Shown here: positions 1 through 12,250 of the stretch, in pieces
Layout: each line of letters begins with the position of its first letter
Position numbering within the stretch: position 1 is the stretch's first letter
Assembly: GCA_026214975.1 (NCBI GenBank)
Contig: JAOBSW010000110.1
Span: 62,001-126,000, forward strand
DNA from: Gentiana macrophylla
Lineage: Eukaryota; Streptophyta; Magnoliopsida; Gentianales; Gentianaceae
Length of the DNA stretch: 64,000 nt
Reading direction: 5' to 3'
Notes under the pieces: generated by a model
Told to the model about the DNA's origin: nothing
The model's input: the letters and a program-made list of their open reading frames with translations, nothing else
The model's database searches: none
Made by a program: the position numbers and the translations under genes

Positions 1-942
1 AACTCAAAACTATCTCTTTAAACCCTTATGTAGATTAGGAATGAATAAAAGTAGCTAGATGAAGGGTCGAGCTTTTTTCATCCTACCGCACCTTAGGCCT
101 GAAACCGATGGTTGTGGAAATGTTTTTTTTACTTGTTGCGTATTCTAGTGAAGTAGGTTAGGTTTGATCGGAAATAGCAATGGAAGGAGTATAAGGGTAA
201 TCAATTTGAGGTCAGAATTGAGCAAAGAGGTTGAGTACAATGTGCAGAGAGGGTAGATAAAGAAATCTGGGGAAAAAGAACCCCCGGTATCTCGAGGAAC
301 CTCCGGGTTACCGAGGCTTTATTTTTGGATTTCTGAACTTCAGAGTGTAAAGCTGAATTTTTAGAGACATTGGAGGACACACGTTGCACCAGATACGATC
401 AGTCATCAGAAACGCCACCCTTTTTCCCTCATTTCAAAATTTTCATCCTTTCCCACACTTCATCATAACTCCACCTCAATCCCATCAATCACATCCTCAA
501 ATCCCTCACCCTAATAACTTCTATAACCACTATCCCACTAAACCATCCACATTCACTCCATTCTTCCTATTTAAACCACCCCTTCATCACCAATATCATC
601 ATTCTTATCAATTTCATCTATTTCAATTATCAAATTCTCCCACTTCTTCTTCTTCTATTTTTTCGGACACCATATCACCACCACAGCACCACCATATCAC
701 CACCATAAAACCATCATTTTCTTCCATTTTCAAAACATTGAACACCATTTCCTAACCCTGTTGTTGTTCTGTATTGCTGCTGCTACGGTGAAGTGCTGAA
801 ATTCTTCATCTTTTATCATCAGAAACACAGTCCCAGAAAGAGATCCAGAAAACTCAGGCCGGTAAACCGAACCCAACTTCCGATTTACTGAGGGTTGATT
901 TTCAGAAAACAGCTATCATTTTAGGTTCTGTACTCATTCAGG
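1..942 (+). other. Internal non-coding part of a gypsy-type element
   Basis: No convincing gene is seen here. Positions 384-755 are a C/A/T-rich low-complexity stretch whose long open frame is compositional. Two copies of a CCGG...CGAGG palindrome-like motif lie at 284-297 and 303-316 and recur in the LTR of the same element at 3390-3422 and 3848-3883. The stretch reads as the region upstream of the ORF that starts at 943. The element continues to the left of the window. Confidence 0.5.
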
Positions 943-2044
943 ATGGGTCCCAAGCGTCAACGATCGGCTGTTCATCCCAGTGGATATCAGACAGTGTATG
1001 GAGATGCCAATCTTTTGATAGATGGGGTTACGCAATTCCATTCTTTAGCTATTTACGAGTCGTTCCGAGGCTATTGGAATGCAAGGCCAGTTGCTCGAGA
1101 ATGAGGGATAGATTTAGACGATTGTGGTTCGATATTTCCGGGTGCCTTACAAGCACAAGATTTATTGGACATGGCTGAGGCACCGGCCCGGTTCAACGTC
1201 ATGGTGGTAAGGGAATTCTATGCTTATGTTTCTCATAACCCGGAGCCACTTATGCTCTGGTTCGCGGTATCAAGGTTGATTTTTCGATTGAGCGAATCAA
1301 CGAGTATTATGGGGTTAGAAATCCACCGGTGGTCCCGAATGAGTACACATCCTCGAGCAACATTGCTGATCTCGAGAGGATGGACATGATAGCTGAGTTC
1401 TTAGGGGTGCAATGGAAGTGCAACCCTGCTGGAGTCCCCACCATCTTCCTAGAGAATGATTTATCTGGGGACCGGAAGATGGTCAACATATTTGTTTGTG
1501 CTCGCCTTTTACCAACCAAGCACACGGTCTCTGTCACCACTACGAGGGCAGAATTGATGTTTTATCTAGAGACTGGAGCCCCGGTCAACATCGGTCTTCT
1601 AATGCATAGCCGTATCCACGAGCTTGCTGCCACTTCTGAGCACGAGCTGTTGCCATACGGGCCGATGATTGATATGTTTGCCTTGGAGGCTGAGGTGAAG
1701 ATGCTTGTCAGTGATGATTGGAAAGACCCTGAGCCACAGCTCAGTTCGCAGTCGGTTCAGAAAGCACCGAGACGGGTTGGAAGAGTTGAGAGGGAGCGTA
1801 CTCCGGTCCTCGGAGCACCCCGGACTCAGAGAGCTATGCTTGAGGAGCATTCAAGAGATATTGCGAGTTTACATCGCAAGATGGATATGATTATTGTTTC
1901 TTTGGCATACCTCCTACAACCCCACCACCTAGGACTGCCCCAAATCACCGAGCCTTTTCTTCAGCCGCCGCTGCATCCAGTTCTGCACCACCTCCCGGTT
2001 TTGAGCCTAGAGATGACTGGGAGGGATTTTCTGATGAGGATTAG
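943..2044 (+). pseudogene. Decayed plant transposon protein ORF of an LTR element
   Basis: The reading begins MGPKRQRSAVHP at 943 and ends GFSDED-stop at 2042-2044. It resembles the 'putative plant transposon protein' family often found in gypsy-type elements (for example the VVREFYA stretch, then SIERINEYYGV and a long alpha-rich tail). Its function is unknown; a Gag- or Env-like accessory role in an Athila/Tat-type element is a guess. The frame is broken by one TGA at 1102-1104, best explained as a CGA to TGA change by CpG deamination, by a one-base shift near 1240, and by another shift near 1900-1950, after which the correct C-terminus is read in a third frame. A polypurine tract and LTR follow downstream, which fits the last ORF of an LTR retrotransposon. 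Confidence 0.55.
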
Positions 2045-2409
2045 TTCTTATTTCTTTTTATTGTTGTTTTCCATTTTTCTTTTCTTTTTTTTTTCTTTTC
2101 CTACTTAGTTGATGTAGCAGAATAAAGTTTTTATAATACTTTTTTTGGCTTAATTTGTTTTGGAGTTATTTATTTTCTCTTCTACTGCCGCATTTTTATT
2201 ATACGGTTTGTTGTCACCGCTTTTCTTCTTGGTTTGTTTGAGTTATTTAGTGCATATTCTTCGTGGACTACTTCCATGAACCCGTTGATTTATACGACGA
2301 TCCGATTCTTCTTTGGTTCCGCCCTTAACCGAAGCTAAGTTCCTTTTCATTTTTCATTCTTATCTTACACATTAGGGACAATGTTTCGATTAAGTGGGGG
2401 GTAGAGGAA
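2045..2409 (+). other. 3' untranslated region and polypurine tract of the element
   Basis: A T-rich non-coding stretch ends in 'agggacaatgtttcgatt' followed by AAGTGGGGGGTAGAGG at about 2390-2407. This is the usual polypurine-tract context of Athila/Tat gypsy elements and primes plus-strand synthesis immediately before the 3' LTR. Confidence 0.55.
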
Positions 2410-4495
2410 TGCCACTTAGCTTTTTAGCATTATATTCCATGAATTGCGTGATTGTCTTGATTCTCTCTGATGCACGATTCACCACTTAGAATTTGATTCA
2501 TTTCGACAGAATTTCGAAAAAATTATGATATCTTTGATCTTTTCGAGTTAAAAGACTTCATCTTTGTGTTTACATTGTACGAGTAAGAGAAAGTGTCCAC
2601 TTCTGAAGTAGTGGCATATTAAGAGCATATTCTGTTATGAGCCACCATTTTAAGCACGTATAACTCACTTCCCTTGGTGTGTAGTCGATAGCGTATTACT
2701 TTGACTAGAGTTGACCCTGGCTTTATCACGAATTATGTTCCACCACGCTTATGAAGGCAATGGAATTTTGGATTAAGTAGTTTATCATGAGTGGATCCGT
2801 GAGGATAGATAAATCAATGAGAGTTACCCGCCAAGAAAGAGAAGTGCATTGAAATATATACATCTATATTCTCTTTGGCAATATTTTGGTCGATGGAGCG
2901 TAAGACGCACGACTTTTGCATAGACCGATAAACGTGAGCCTAAGAGTGACATATGCTCGGTTCTCAATCCGCCTTTCCAGCTTAATTAATTCATTAATAA
3001 CATGTTCGAGACTGGTAAATTCGACTACAGGTTGACGTAATGTGAGATTGTCTATATTATTAAGAGGTTGTGAAAGTTATTGCACACACACATTGGCTCG
3101 TGACATGAATAGTGTTTAATGCGTTACTGATGGATATGAGTGTCATGATCTTGATCTTGACTTTGTAAAGCATAGTTGTTTTTAATTAACTTGTATATTG
3201 ATCAGGATCGTAATTCTGTATCTATGTTATTTTCCCGATGTTTTGGTACTGTTTTGTCTCATTTTGTGTGTTTTATAGGATGTACCGAATCTGGAGCATT
3301 GGAGAACGGATCTAGACCAAAGAAGTACATTGGGCCAAGTGATTGAAGTCCAAGAAGAAGCCTGCTGAAGAAAAAAGAGAAGAGAAGGACCGGTAACCCG
3401 AGGACTAGGCCTGGTAAACCGGCGTCTTGTGGAACACAAAATTGATTCTGCCGCATTATATAAGTCGGTTAGGGTTTTAGAGAGTCTAAGTCGGTCATTG
3501 TATCTATATAAGGCCGCATTAACAGAGTTCTTCATATGATTCATAAGTTAGAATAAGTTTTGATTACTTTTACATATTACATTACAATTATTATGAAATA
3601 AAGTTTTCTTGAGCTTTGGAGAGTTGTTTTTGGTTTCCTCCCTTCTTCCATCATCTCTAGCTTGAGTAGATCGAGCTAGATCTCCATTGTTGAAGGTATG
3701 AATCTATAAACGTTCCTTTATTGTCTTCAATATGGTAGATCTGTTCGTATTTATGTGTTTTAGTTAATCTGCATGTTTAACAACCCCATGATTTACTTAT
3801 TTTAATCGTACTGAGCAATGTAGATCTAGAAATTAGGAAAAGCCGCCCCCGGTAAACCGGTGGTCTATATCGGTTTACCGAGGCATGTTTTAGAAAACTT
3901 AAACTGGGATTCACTACAGCTACGTTGATCGGCAGGAATAATAAAAATGAGTAATAGGTATGGCCAATCTAGTATTCGTAATTCGTAAATTAACATGAAG
4001 GACCACAAGTGAAGTGTTAATTAGGACATTGTCTTGATGGACCCTAGGAACGTGCTGGTCAATGTCGACAGCTGTGTAGGCGGGTTAGCGGTATGAGGTA
4101 ACGCTCAATATCGGCAGTTATAGTTCTTTATGCGTATGGGCTATTACGGACCAATTAAGGAGGATTGTCTACTGCCATTGTCGGAGTAGATATGGTTAGG
4201 AATTGCACCCATAGCTGAGTATGATAATGATACCGCTCACGATTAATTGAAGGAAATTATGTGGGAAAGTAAACGTAACGATTGAATAATCCAAGTTAGT
4301 AGATCGGTGAGGAGAGGGAGAGAATACCAAGTTTGTTTTCTTTTATGTTATTGTTGGTCAATGACCGCTTCTATGTTGCTTCTTAATTAGGTTAGAATCG
4401 TTTATACGTATAAGTTGCATTGTCTCTGTGGGATCGACCTTGACTCGCATTTACTATACTACGATGTACCTAGTATTCTTGCTAGTAATATCGAC
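2410..4495 (+). repeat. 3' LTR of an Athila/Tat-like gypsy element
   Basis: The LTR starts just after the polypurine tract (TGCCACTTAG) and ends near 4495, where copia integrase coding sequence resumes. The end segment 'ctgtgggatcgacctt' near 4427-4442 is shared, in reverse complement, with the solo LTR at 5901-7662. Two pairs of CCGGTAAACCGG-type motifs lie at 3390-3422 and 3848-3883. The exact 3' boundary is uncertain to about 10 bases because the target-site duplication lies outside the window. Confidence 0.5.
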
Positions 4496-5076
4496 GTTAG
4501 TGACTTACACGTGATCAGCCTTACACAGGGATCAATCTCAAAACACCATTTGAGATGTAGAGGTAAGCCTATAGATTACTCAAGTCTAAGGATTTTAAGA
4601 AGCACGGTTTATTAGCATGTCAGTGAAGGTAAGCTAGAACCAAGGGCCAAACGAGGAGTGTTTGTGGGATATGGAAATGGAGTTAAAGGGTATAGGATTT
4701 GGTCATCTAAGTAGGGTATACACAGTTGGAGCGTAGTCTTTGATGAAAACTCTATACTTAACTCATTTACGAGAGTCACATCTGAGCGTGAAATTAGATA
4801 TGAAATTGAGAGGGTTGACAAACATGTGGAGCATTAGGTGCAGTAATCTGAACTATAATATTCAGATAAGGTCAGTTAACACTCAGCAAATTTGGCCAAA
4901 AGCAGAATCTGAACCAGTCAGCTGAACAGGGGCTTGTTGAAACTCAAACAGCTGCAGTTGGTCAACAGAGTATATCTCTCAGTAGAGCTAGAAGAACCAA
5001 TGTTAGACCTCCCAAGAGGTATGGGCTTAAGGATATGGTTGGTTATGCAATTCAAGTAGCCGAAGAGGTGGATGGA
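4496..5076 (+). pseudogene. Copia integrase C-terminus and linker (5' piece)
   Basis: Translation gives a recognisable copia integrase tail and linker: TPFEM, KPIDYSSLRI, HVSEGKLEPRAK, GVFVGYGNGVKGYRIW and VVFDEN, then PRRYGLKDMVGYA. Several stops and frameshifts are present, so it is dead. The gene is cut at 5076 by a solo LTR and resumes at 8591, where the frame picks up with a target duplication ATGGA on both sides. The 5' part of the element is replaced by the gypsy LTR that ends near 4495. Confidence 0.75.
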
Positions 5077-6723
5077 TGATGACCAAAATAGTAACGACCA
5101 ACCTTAACCGGCAGAGTACCGGGTTGGAAGCACTATAGTGGAGAGCATAGTCGTATCCCTCGAGGATTCAATTGAGTACCAAAGTCGTTATAAAACTTAG
5201 CTTAGGTCAATATTAGGTTTTTCATGTTATCAATTATACTATGACGACAATTAAACGAAGGATACTTAAAAGAGAGAAGCATAGCCAAGACATGATCCAA
5301 TTGAATACTTCCACCCACCCCTCTAATCAACTATCTCGGGAACGAGCTTAACCAACCAACAAACCTAATGATCATATCAACTCATTCACGGGTGCAAACT
5401 CCTAAGCTCGTGTAAGACTCCATGCAACAATTAAACACCCTTTGCCCGGTTCAACAGTCCACCTTTAAGGATCTAACTGACCGAAACAAGATTAACACAC
5501 TAGAGTTGCTCGATTTCACAACCGAAAGAACCTCACTCCCTAATCAATCTAAACAACTCAGTTGATTATATGAAATGATCTTAAAACCCCTTTTCCCACA
5601 CCCCTTCGCAACATACATTTATAAAAGTGGTGTGTGAGTTCACGAACTAGGTGATCAATCTAATTCAAGCATTATGAATAAGTTTTAAGACATGAATTCA
5701 TCGATACAACATCAAGTAAGCACTACCCATTCCCGATTTCATCAATTAGAGGTTGATTTCTTCAATCTTCACATGACTTAGCTATGAAATGTTTAACTAC
5801 TCATGATTAAATTAGAAATAACAATCAAAGATGAAATTAAAGCCATAAACAAGATAGAAACTAAGATTAATTACCAAAATCGTAGCAAAATCTGGATTAC
5901 TGATCGGGGTCGATCAGGTTATAATATAATACTCGACCACCATAAACCAATACTAGCAAGAGGACTAGGCCCATCGTAGTATAGCTATAGTGAATCAAGG
6001 TCGATCCCACAGGGAACCAATTGTGGATCATTTCATATATAAACAATTAATCATTCATGCCAAGGACACAAAGGCGGTCTATGACCAACAAAGGACAAGA
6101 AAAGATAAACGACACGACTCAGACACAACACAAATAACGTAATTAACCTCCCGAATTATAGTCTTTATCGTTTGGACCTAAACAATTTATATAATAAACA
6201 AAGCTTATTAACTATCAATCCGTTTGTATCTATTTTAGATTGGCTACGGGAGTCATCCTCTTAAACTTGACTTAGCACTGGTTAGGTTACTAGATCACTG
6301 TGCTACATTACGTGACTTCGCTTTTTAGGCTTCCATCTCATATAACTCGTGACGCTTACGACACTAAGGATGCCGATATTAATCGTACACCTCGTCTCCA
6401 GGCAACATTCCTATGGTTAGGCGTACTTCTAAACGATCGCATCGGTCTACGTCCTATTAACAATTACCGTGACGGTCTCATGTTAATCTACGATTTACGT
6501 ATAACTAGGTGAGCTCAATTCCCAAATACAAAACCTACCTAGATCTCATTTGAAAGTCCCGGAAGATCATTCATGAGCCAACCTAGGAGCCCTATATTGG
6601 TATTTCCTAATCATACGCTAGTTAAAACAGACGAGCAACGAGCCGTAGCCATACTCTACCGAGATGATAAATTCTATTGCGCTAACCTAACCATAAAGAC
6701 GTGGCGGATTAACAGTAAAAAAG

Positions 6724-6763
6724 GGCTCGGTCGACCGAGTGTGTAGGCTCGATCGACCGAATG
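6724..6763. repeat. CGGTCGACCG palindrome cluster (a)
   Basis: A perfect palindrome CTCGGTCGACCGAG at 6726-6739 is followed by the variant CTCGATCGACCGA at about 6748. It sits in the nested LTR about 545-585 bp upstream of the second cluster. Confidence 0.8.
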
Positions 6764-7304
6764 ACACAATTCGGTCACCCAAACAATTTCAACTCCCAGA
6801 TTACATCTCTGAACCTATCTCTCAGCGTTTCTCATACAATACGGATTAAATAGCAATTCGTCAAGCAATTATATAAACTAACATAGATACACGTTAATTA
6901 AGCAATACCGATTCATACATAGACACTAAGTAGAGGACGTAGGGTATGTGATCCTCATAGACAAGGTATCGCCACCTCCCTAACGTCCTAGATCTACATC
7001 ATCTAGCTATGAATAATCAACTCAAACGATAAATCATAATTGGGGGGGATTAATTACAGAAAATAAAGAAGACAGAAAATATAAAGGCTTACATATTGAA
7101 GCCCCTACATTGTTGAAAAACCTTCAATGTATTAATGCTACATTGTAATGTATGTATTTGATTGAAAGATTGATGTCTAATATTGTTAATGACAAAGTGT
7201 TTATATAGAGGCCTCAGCCGACTTCAGAAAACCGACTTAAAATCGAAATCACTAAACCCTAACCGCCTTACTAACGTGGCTGGACCTTCTTCGGGCTTTT
7301 GGGT

Positions 7305-7365
7305 GGCTCGGTCGACCGAATAGGTGGGCTCGGTCGACCGAGTGATCATGCTCGGTTGACCGAGT
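7305..7365. repeat. CGGTCGACCG palindrome cluster (b)
   Basis: Three spaced copies at 7307-7319, 7329-7342 and 7350-7363; the last has one T for C. Spacing is about 21-22 bases. The cluster has no coding explanation. Confidence 0.8.
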
Positions 7366-7943
7366 GTCCTGTGGCTTCGGGCTTCTCTTTCCTTCGTCTT
7401 TGGCTTCGCAGACTGCCTCAAATCTCTTTAATTCCTCTCCGAAGTCCGTCGAGAATAACTCCATTTGCATATATTAAATAAAAACATAGTTTGTAATACC
7501 AAATAATGCAATAAATCATCGAAAATGAGAATAACGAATCGTAACTCTCGGGGTATATATAAATTAGGCATATTACGACTTATTATCCCTACATTAAAGC
7601 TCTTTTAAACTAGAATCGGGGATAAAGATCATAGAATAACGGGTACAATTTGACCGTCATCAACTACATCTAGCTCCAACACCACCCAATGTCAATTGAT
7701 GAGGAAGAAGACCCAAAATGACAAAATCCAAGAGTAAAGCAGAAACTTGAGCTAGATTGAGCTAATTCTATGTAATATCTAGTGGAAGTAAATCCAAGGG
7801 TGAAAAGAGGGAACGTAGACCTAAGGGAAGTAAAGTGGGTAGGAGGAAGAAGCTCTAGGTAAAGTGTAGTGTGAGAAGTATATCCAAAAATCTGTGCAAA
7901 ACTTCAATTTATACTTGCCCAAAAATGTACTTGAAAACGGCCC

Positions 7944-8236
7944 AATGCATGCACATTCCCAATCAATGCGCACGCATTGCCCTGTGTCGGCAGGGAAGAG
8001 TTGATTCTGCTGTGGGGAATGCGCACGCATTGAACGTGCTCTTTCAATCCTGAAAATGCTGCTTCTGGAATGCGCACGCATTATTCACATGCGCACGCAT
8101 TATCTGTAATTCTTCCAAACTGAGATCTTGTATCATGAAGCATCTCCTTGCAGGCGCTCGCATTGGCTGAAAACCTTCAAATCTAAAATCTCTGTTAGAT
8201 GAATGCGCACGCATTGCCATCAATGCGCACGCATTG
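7944..8236. repeat. AATGCGCACGCATT palindrome-like cluster
   Basis: Six near-identical copies of (A)ATGCGCACGCATT start at 7965, 8018, 8069, 8088, 8202 and 8222, with a decayed one near 7944. The unit is AATGCG and CGCATT arms around CA. It lies about 350-640 bp from the 5' (minus-strand) end of the solo LTR, the same relative place as the CAAACG cluster in the sister copy at 41.98-42.25 kb, although the motif differs. Confidence 0.85.
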
Positions 8237-8590
8237 CATGCTGAGTATCCAAATCTTCACTTTTTCTTCAAAATTTTCCATCCTCGAGCCTCGGTTTCCT
8301 CTTTATAAGCTTCGTGCCTTAACTCCTGGGTTTACGAGTCACCTATTTCCTGCAATTCCATAGCACAACATACCAAGCATAATTCCGCAAGACAAATAGG
8401 GCTCGAATTGGGCCAAAAACACCGTAAAATGATGAGGTTTAGCATCTATGTGATGATTTGCCTTGAAGTGCACGTTCTAAGTGATTTTGCCATATAAAAG
8501 GTCTAAAACTACCCGGAATGAGCCAAAAGTTCCGTAAACAAGGGTTAAAACACGCACCGGAGCGTAGTAAGGTTGACTCTCATAAATGGA

Positions 8591-9068
8591 TCTGAGTCAT
8601 CCACTGACAGGGAAGTTGTAATATGTTCCAAGGCATCTCAGTGGCGTGATTCCATGAGAGATGAAATAGAGTCACTTTAGAAGAATGAGGCTTGGGATCT
8701 AGTCAAACAAGCACAGGTGAGAAGAGCAGTCAACTGCAAATGGATCTTCAAGAAAAAGGAAGGAATGTCATCACCTGTAGGCATAGGTATAAGGCACGTT
8801 TGGTTGCAAGAGGTTTCAATCAGAAAGAGGGGGTAGACTAGGATGAGATATTCTCACTTACATCGGGGCGTTACTAGCAATAGTGGCACATCAGAATATT
8901 GAACTTGAGGAGCTTGATGTGAAGACAACTTTTCTATTTGGGGATGTACATAAGGAGACATACATGACTCATCCAGAGGGGTTTTTCAAGTTCCTAGAAA
9001 AGTCCCGTGTTGATTTGTTTGTTGACTGATTTTTACTCATTGAATATGTTGGTTTCCCATATGATCGC
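8591..9068 (+). pseudogene. Copia reverse transcriptase (3' piece)
   Basis: This continues the gene cut at 5076. It shows [38 protein letters not shown], a decayed LDVKT motif and MTHPEGFFKF, that is, the N-terminal half of a copia RT. Stops and frameshifts are present. It is cut at 9068 by the minus-strand chromovirus, just after FPYDRC. Confidence 0.75.
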
Positions 9069-9249
9069 TGTAACGCCCCGTTCCCGGATACCGAGTCCTT
9101 ATCCGGAAAGAGCGCTCGGCACAAATATTATCAAATAAATTCAATAATATATGTAAGCCTTACGTCATACATCAGAACTAAAACTACGCGGAAGACAAAA
9201 CCACTCGGGAAAACAAAAGATCGAACACATGGTTTTCAATGCTGTAAAA
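9069..9249 (-). other. 3' non-coding remnant of the chromovirus
   Basis: About 180 bp between the pol stop and the copia flank. It ends (minus strand) in GGGGCGTTACA, a plausible LTR terminus, but is too short to be a complete LTR of this lineage. No gene seen. Confidence 0.4.
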
Positions 9250-11125
9250 CTAGATCGTACCTGGTAGATGTGGGAACTCTGGGAACTCATTGAACATGTC
9301 CACTTCCATCCCAAGTGGCTTCAGTCGGTGCATGATTGCTCCATTGCACTAACACTAATGGAATCACTCGCCTTTTTATCATCTTTTCTTTCCTGTCCAG
9401 AATCTTTATCGGCTTCTCCACGTATGAAAGATTATCTTGCAAAACTTCTGGATCAATCTCAGATTCCACGTCCACTTTAGATAGACACTTCCTAAGCATC
9501 GATACATGGAAAACATTGTGGACTCTAGACATCGATTCTGGTAACCGAAGTCTATACGCCAACTTCCCAACTCTTTCGATGACATCAAAAGGTCCTACAT
9601 ACCTTGGACTTAGCTTTCCTGTCTGTCCGAACCTCTTGACACCCTTCATTGAAGATGCTTGAGGGTAAACTCTATCCCCGACCTCAAACTCTAGCGGTCT
9701 TCTTCTAACATCGGCCCAACTCTTTTGACGATCTTGAGCGGCTTTCAGATTCTTCCTTATCACCTCGATCTTCTCCTTGGCTTGCTGAACCATCTCCGGC
9801 CCTGTGATATGTTTCTCTCCCACTTCATCCCAATAAAGTGGAGTTCTAAACTTCCTACGGTACAAGGCCTCAAAAGGTGGCATTCCCAAACTAGCATGGT
9901 AACTATTATTGTAAGCAAACTCAGCCAAATTGAGGTAATCTATCCATGATCCTCCGGCATCCAAAACACAAGCTCTAGGCATATCCTCGAGAGTCTGAAT
10001 TTTTCTCTCTGACTGCCCATCCATCTGTGGATGAAACGCTGTACTTAAATCAGTCTTCGTCCCAAAAGCTTTCTGTAAACCCTTCCAGAAGCGACTGATA
10101 AATCTACAATCCTTGTCGGAAACAATAGATAGAGGCACACCATGAAGCTTCACTATATTGTTGATATACATAGTAGCGAACTTTTTTATAGGCATGTCCA
10201 CTTTAAAAGGCAAGAAATGGGCTGATTTTGTAGGTCTATCCACAATCACCCAAATCATTTCATGACCGCCCTTAGTCTTAGGCAAGCCGGTGACGAAATC
10301 CATCGTGATATTCTCCCATTTCCATTCCGGTACCTCCAAGGGTTTCAACAAACCTCCTGGCCTTCTGTGTTCTGCTTTCACTCTCTGGCATGTATCACAT
10401 CTTGCCACAAACTCTGCGATCCCTAACTTCATACCAGGCCACCAATATCCTTCTTTGAGATCTCTATACATCTTAGTGGCTCCTGGATGTACCGCAAAAG
10501 CAATCTTATGAGCTTCATCCATAACCTTCTCTCTTAGGCCATCCACATCGGGCACACATAAACGGTCTCCATACCAAAGATGACCACTCTTGTCCAACTG
10601 ATAACCCACTGTAGGCTTCTCTCGAGCTACTTGCTTCAAATTAATCAACACAGGGTCTTTATCTTGCTTAGCCCGAATCTGATCTAGCAAGTCTGACCTT
10701 GTCATCAATGGCGCCAAATTCTGAGCTTCACCCTTCCTTTCAATCACTTGAATCTGTATCCTATCCAACTGATCCACAACTTCTTGCAAGGTAGTGATAG
10801 CATTAACCGCTCTCCGGCTAAGTGCATCAGCTACAACATTCTCTTTACCCGGATGGTATTGAATGTCCATGTCGTAATCTTTCACGAACTCCAACCATCT
10901 TCTTTGTCTCATGTTCAGATTCTCCTGAGTAAAGAAGAACTTAAGACTCTTATGATCCGTGAAGATCCTTGCCTTGACACCATACAAGTAGTTTCTCCAA
11001 AGCTTTAGAGCAAACACCACTGCTGCCAACTCCAAGTCGTGTGTAGGGTAATTCTTCTCATGCACCTTCAACTGTCTAGATGCATAAGCAATTACCTTTC
11101 CTAATTGCATCAAAACACAACCCAA
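9250..11125 (-). pseudogene. Gypsy pol: RNase H, integrase, chromodomain
   Basis: A 612-residue open frame with the RNase H region ([44 protein letters not shown]), the H2C2 integrase finger ([11 protein letters not shown] then CDTCQR), the integrase core ([30 protein letters not shown], so the D, D and E catalytic residues are visible) and the C-terminal FHVSMLRKC stretch typical of plant chromoviruses. The chromodomain ([18 protein letters not shown]) is followed by a one-base shift near 9300; reading the next frame completes [14 protein letters not shown] and a stop at 9250-9252. The RNase H start is disrupted: the frame opens at 11125 and the RT thumb just upstream is in other frames. Integrase may have been functional until recently, but the element is not autonomous. 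Confidence 0.85.
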
Positions 11126-12250
11126 ACCTTGACCCGATGCATCCGTATATACATCATAGTATCAAAAACTTCTGGTAATGCTAACATGGGTGCTGTGGTC
11201 AACTTTTCTTTCAAAGTCTAAAAAGCTTCCTCACATTCATTGGTCCACTTATACTTAACGTTCTTTTGAGTAAGCCTCGTGAGAGGTGTAGCTATCTTAG
11301 AGAAATCCTGCACAAACTTCCGGAAGTACCCAGCTAAACCCAAGAAACTTCTTATCTGTTACTGATGTCGGCCTAGGCCACTTAGAAACGGCTTCTATCT
11401 TCACTGGATCCACCTTAATACCTTCTCCAGAGATTATATGCCCAAGAAAACAAACCTGGTCCAACCAAAACTCGCACTTAGAAAACTTGGCATACAATTT
11501 GTTCTCCTTTAAGGTCTGTAGAACCACCCTCAGGTGTTCTTCATGCTCTTTCTCATCCTTAGAGTATACCAAGATATCGTCTATGAAAACTATCACAAAC
11601 TTATCGAGATAAGGCATGAAAACTCTTTGCATCAAGTCCATGAACTTCGATGGAGCATTAGTGAGTCCAAATGGCATGACCAAAAACTCATAATGTCCAT
11701 ATCTCGCATCAAGGTTGTCTTGGTATATATCGACACCTTGATCTTCAAATCGATGATAACCGGACCTAAGATCAATCTTAGAGAACACCTTCTTACCTTG
11801 CAACTGACTGAACAGATCATCAATCCTTGGTAAAGGATACTTATTCTTGATTGTCAGTTTATTCAACTCTCTGTTGTCGATACACAAACGCATACTCCCA
11901 TCTTTCTTCTTCACAAACAAGACCAGTGCTCCCCACAGTGATGTACTTGGCTGGATGATGTTTTTCTCTAGCATCTCCTTAAGCTGAGTTTTCAACTCTT
12001 TCAACTCCGCTGGTGCCATTCTATAAGGTGCTTTAGCCACTGGTGATGCTCCTGCAATCAATTCGATCTCGAACTCTATGGCCCTATCAAGCATATGTCC
12101 TGGCAATTCTTTCGGGAAAACTTCAGGAAAGTCCTTAACTACACGAGTCTCTCCTAACTTGGGCTTATGCATTTCCTGTCCTCTTAACATTCTGCTGTGG
12201 TGCTCCTCTATTATTCCCTTGATAATTCGAGAAAGACCTCTTATCTCCAA
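11126..12250 (-). pseudogene. Gypsy reverse transcriptase
   Basis: The 317-residue frame at 11297-12250 carries the RT palm: [73 protein letters not shown], and the active-site box FIDDILVYS. Upstream it begins with the RT entry sequence [15 protein letters not shown], directly joined to Gag-like sequence. The normal spacer with the CCHC knuckle and the aspartic protease is absent, which shows an internal deletion of roughly 1 kb. From 11296 to 11126 the thumb and connection are frameshifted. Confidence 0.85.

Larger units (their letters stand above)
5901..7662 (-). repeat. Nested solo LTR inside copy 1
   Basis: TGATCGGGG...GTCATCA ends, 1,762 bp, with a near-perfect 5-bp flank ATTAC / ACTAC (5896-5900, 7663-7667). 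In reverse complement its 3' end contains 'ccctgtgggatcgacctt', related to the end of the LTR at 2410-4495. No coding sequence is found. It carries two clusters of the palindrome CTCGGTCGACCGAG. Confidence 0.75.
5077..8585 (-). repeat. Solo LTR (gypsy Tat/Athila-like), copy 1
   Basis: The ends are TGATGACC (plus strand) and CTCTCATAA, and the unit is flanked by a 5-bp duplication ATGGA (5072-5076, 8586-8590) inside a copia gene that continues on both sides. There is no internal region, so it is a solo LTR. It matches the solo LTR at 40815-42593: the shared GGCAG-GTACCGGGT segment at 5111-5126, the 'cacgggtgcaaactcctaa' block at 5387-5405, and the CACCGGAG...GTTGACTC end. Without the nested LTR at 5901-7662 it is about 1.74 kb. 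By the polypurine-tract orientation of the related copy at 23831-25907, the element lies on the minus strand. Confidence 0.8.

Noticed and set aside
384..755. 123-codon open frame rich in His, Pro, Ser and Thr
   Set aside because: It reflects C/A/T-rich low-complexity DNA; no domain and no homologous frame nearby.
9336..9662. 108-codon plus-strand open frame
   Set aside because: Antisense shadow of the gypsy integrase/chromodomain frame.
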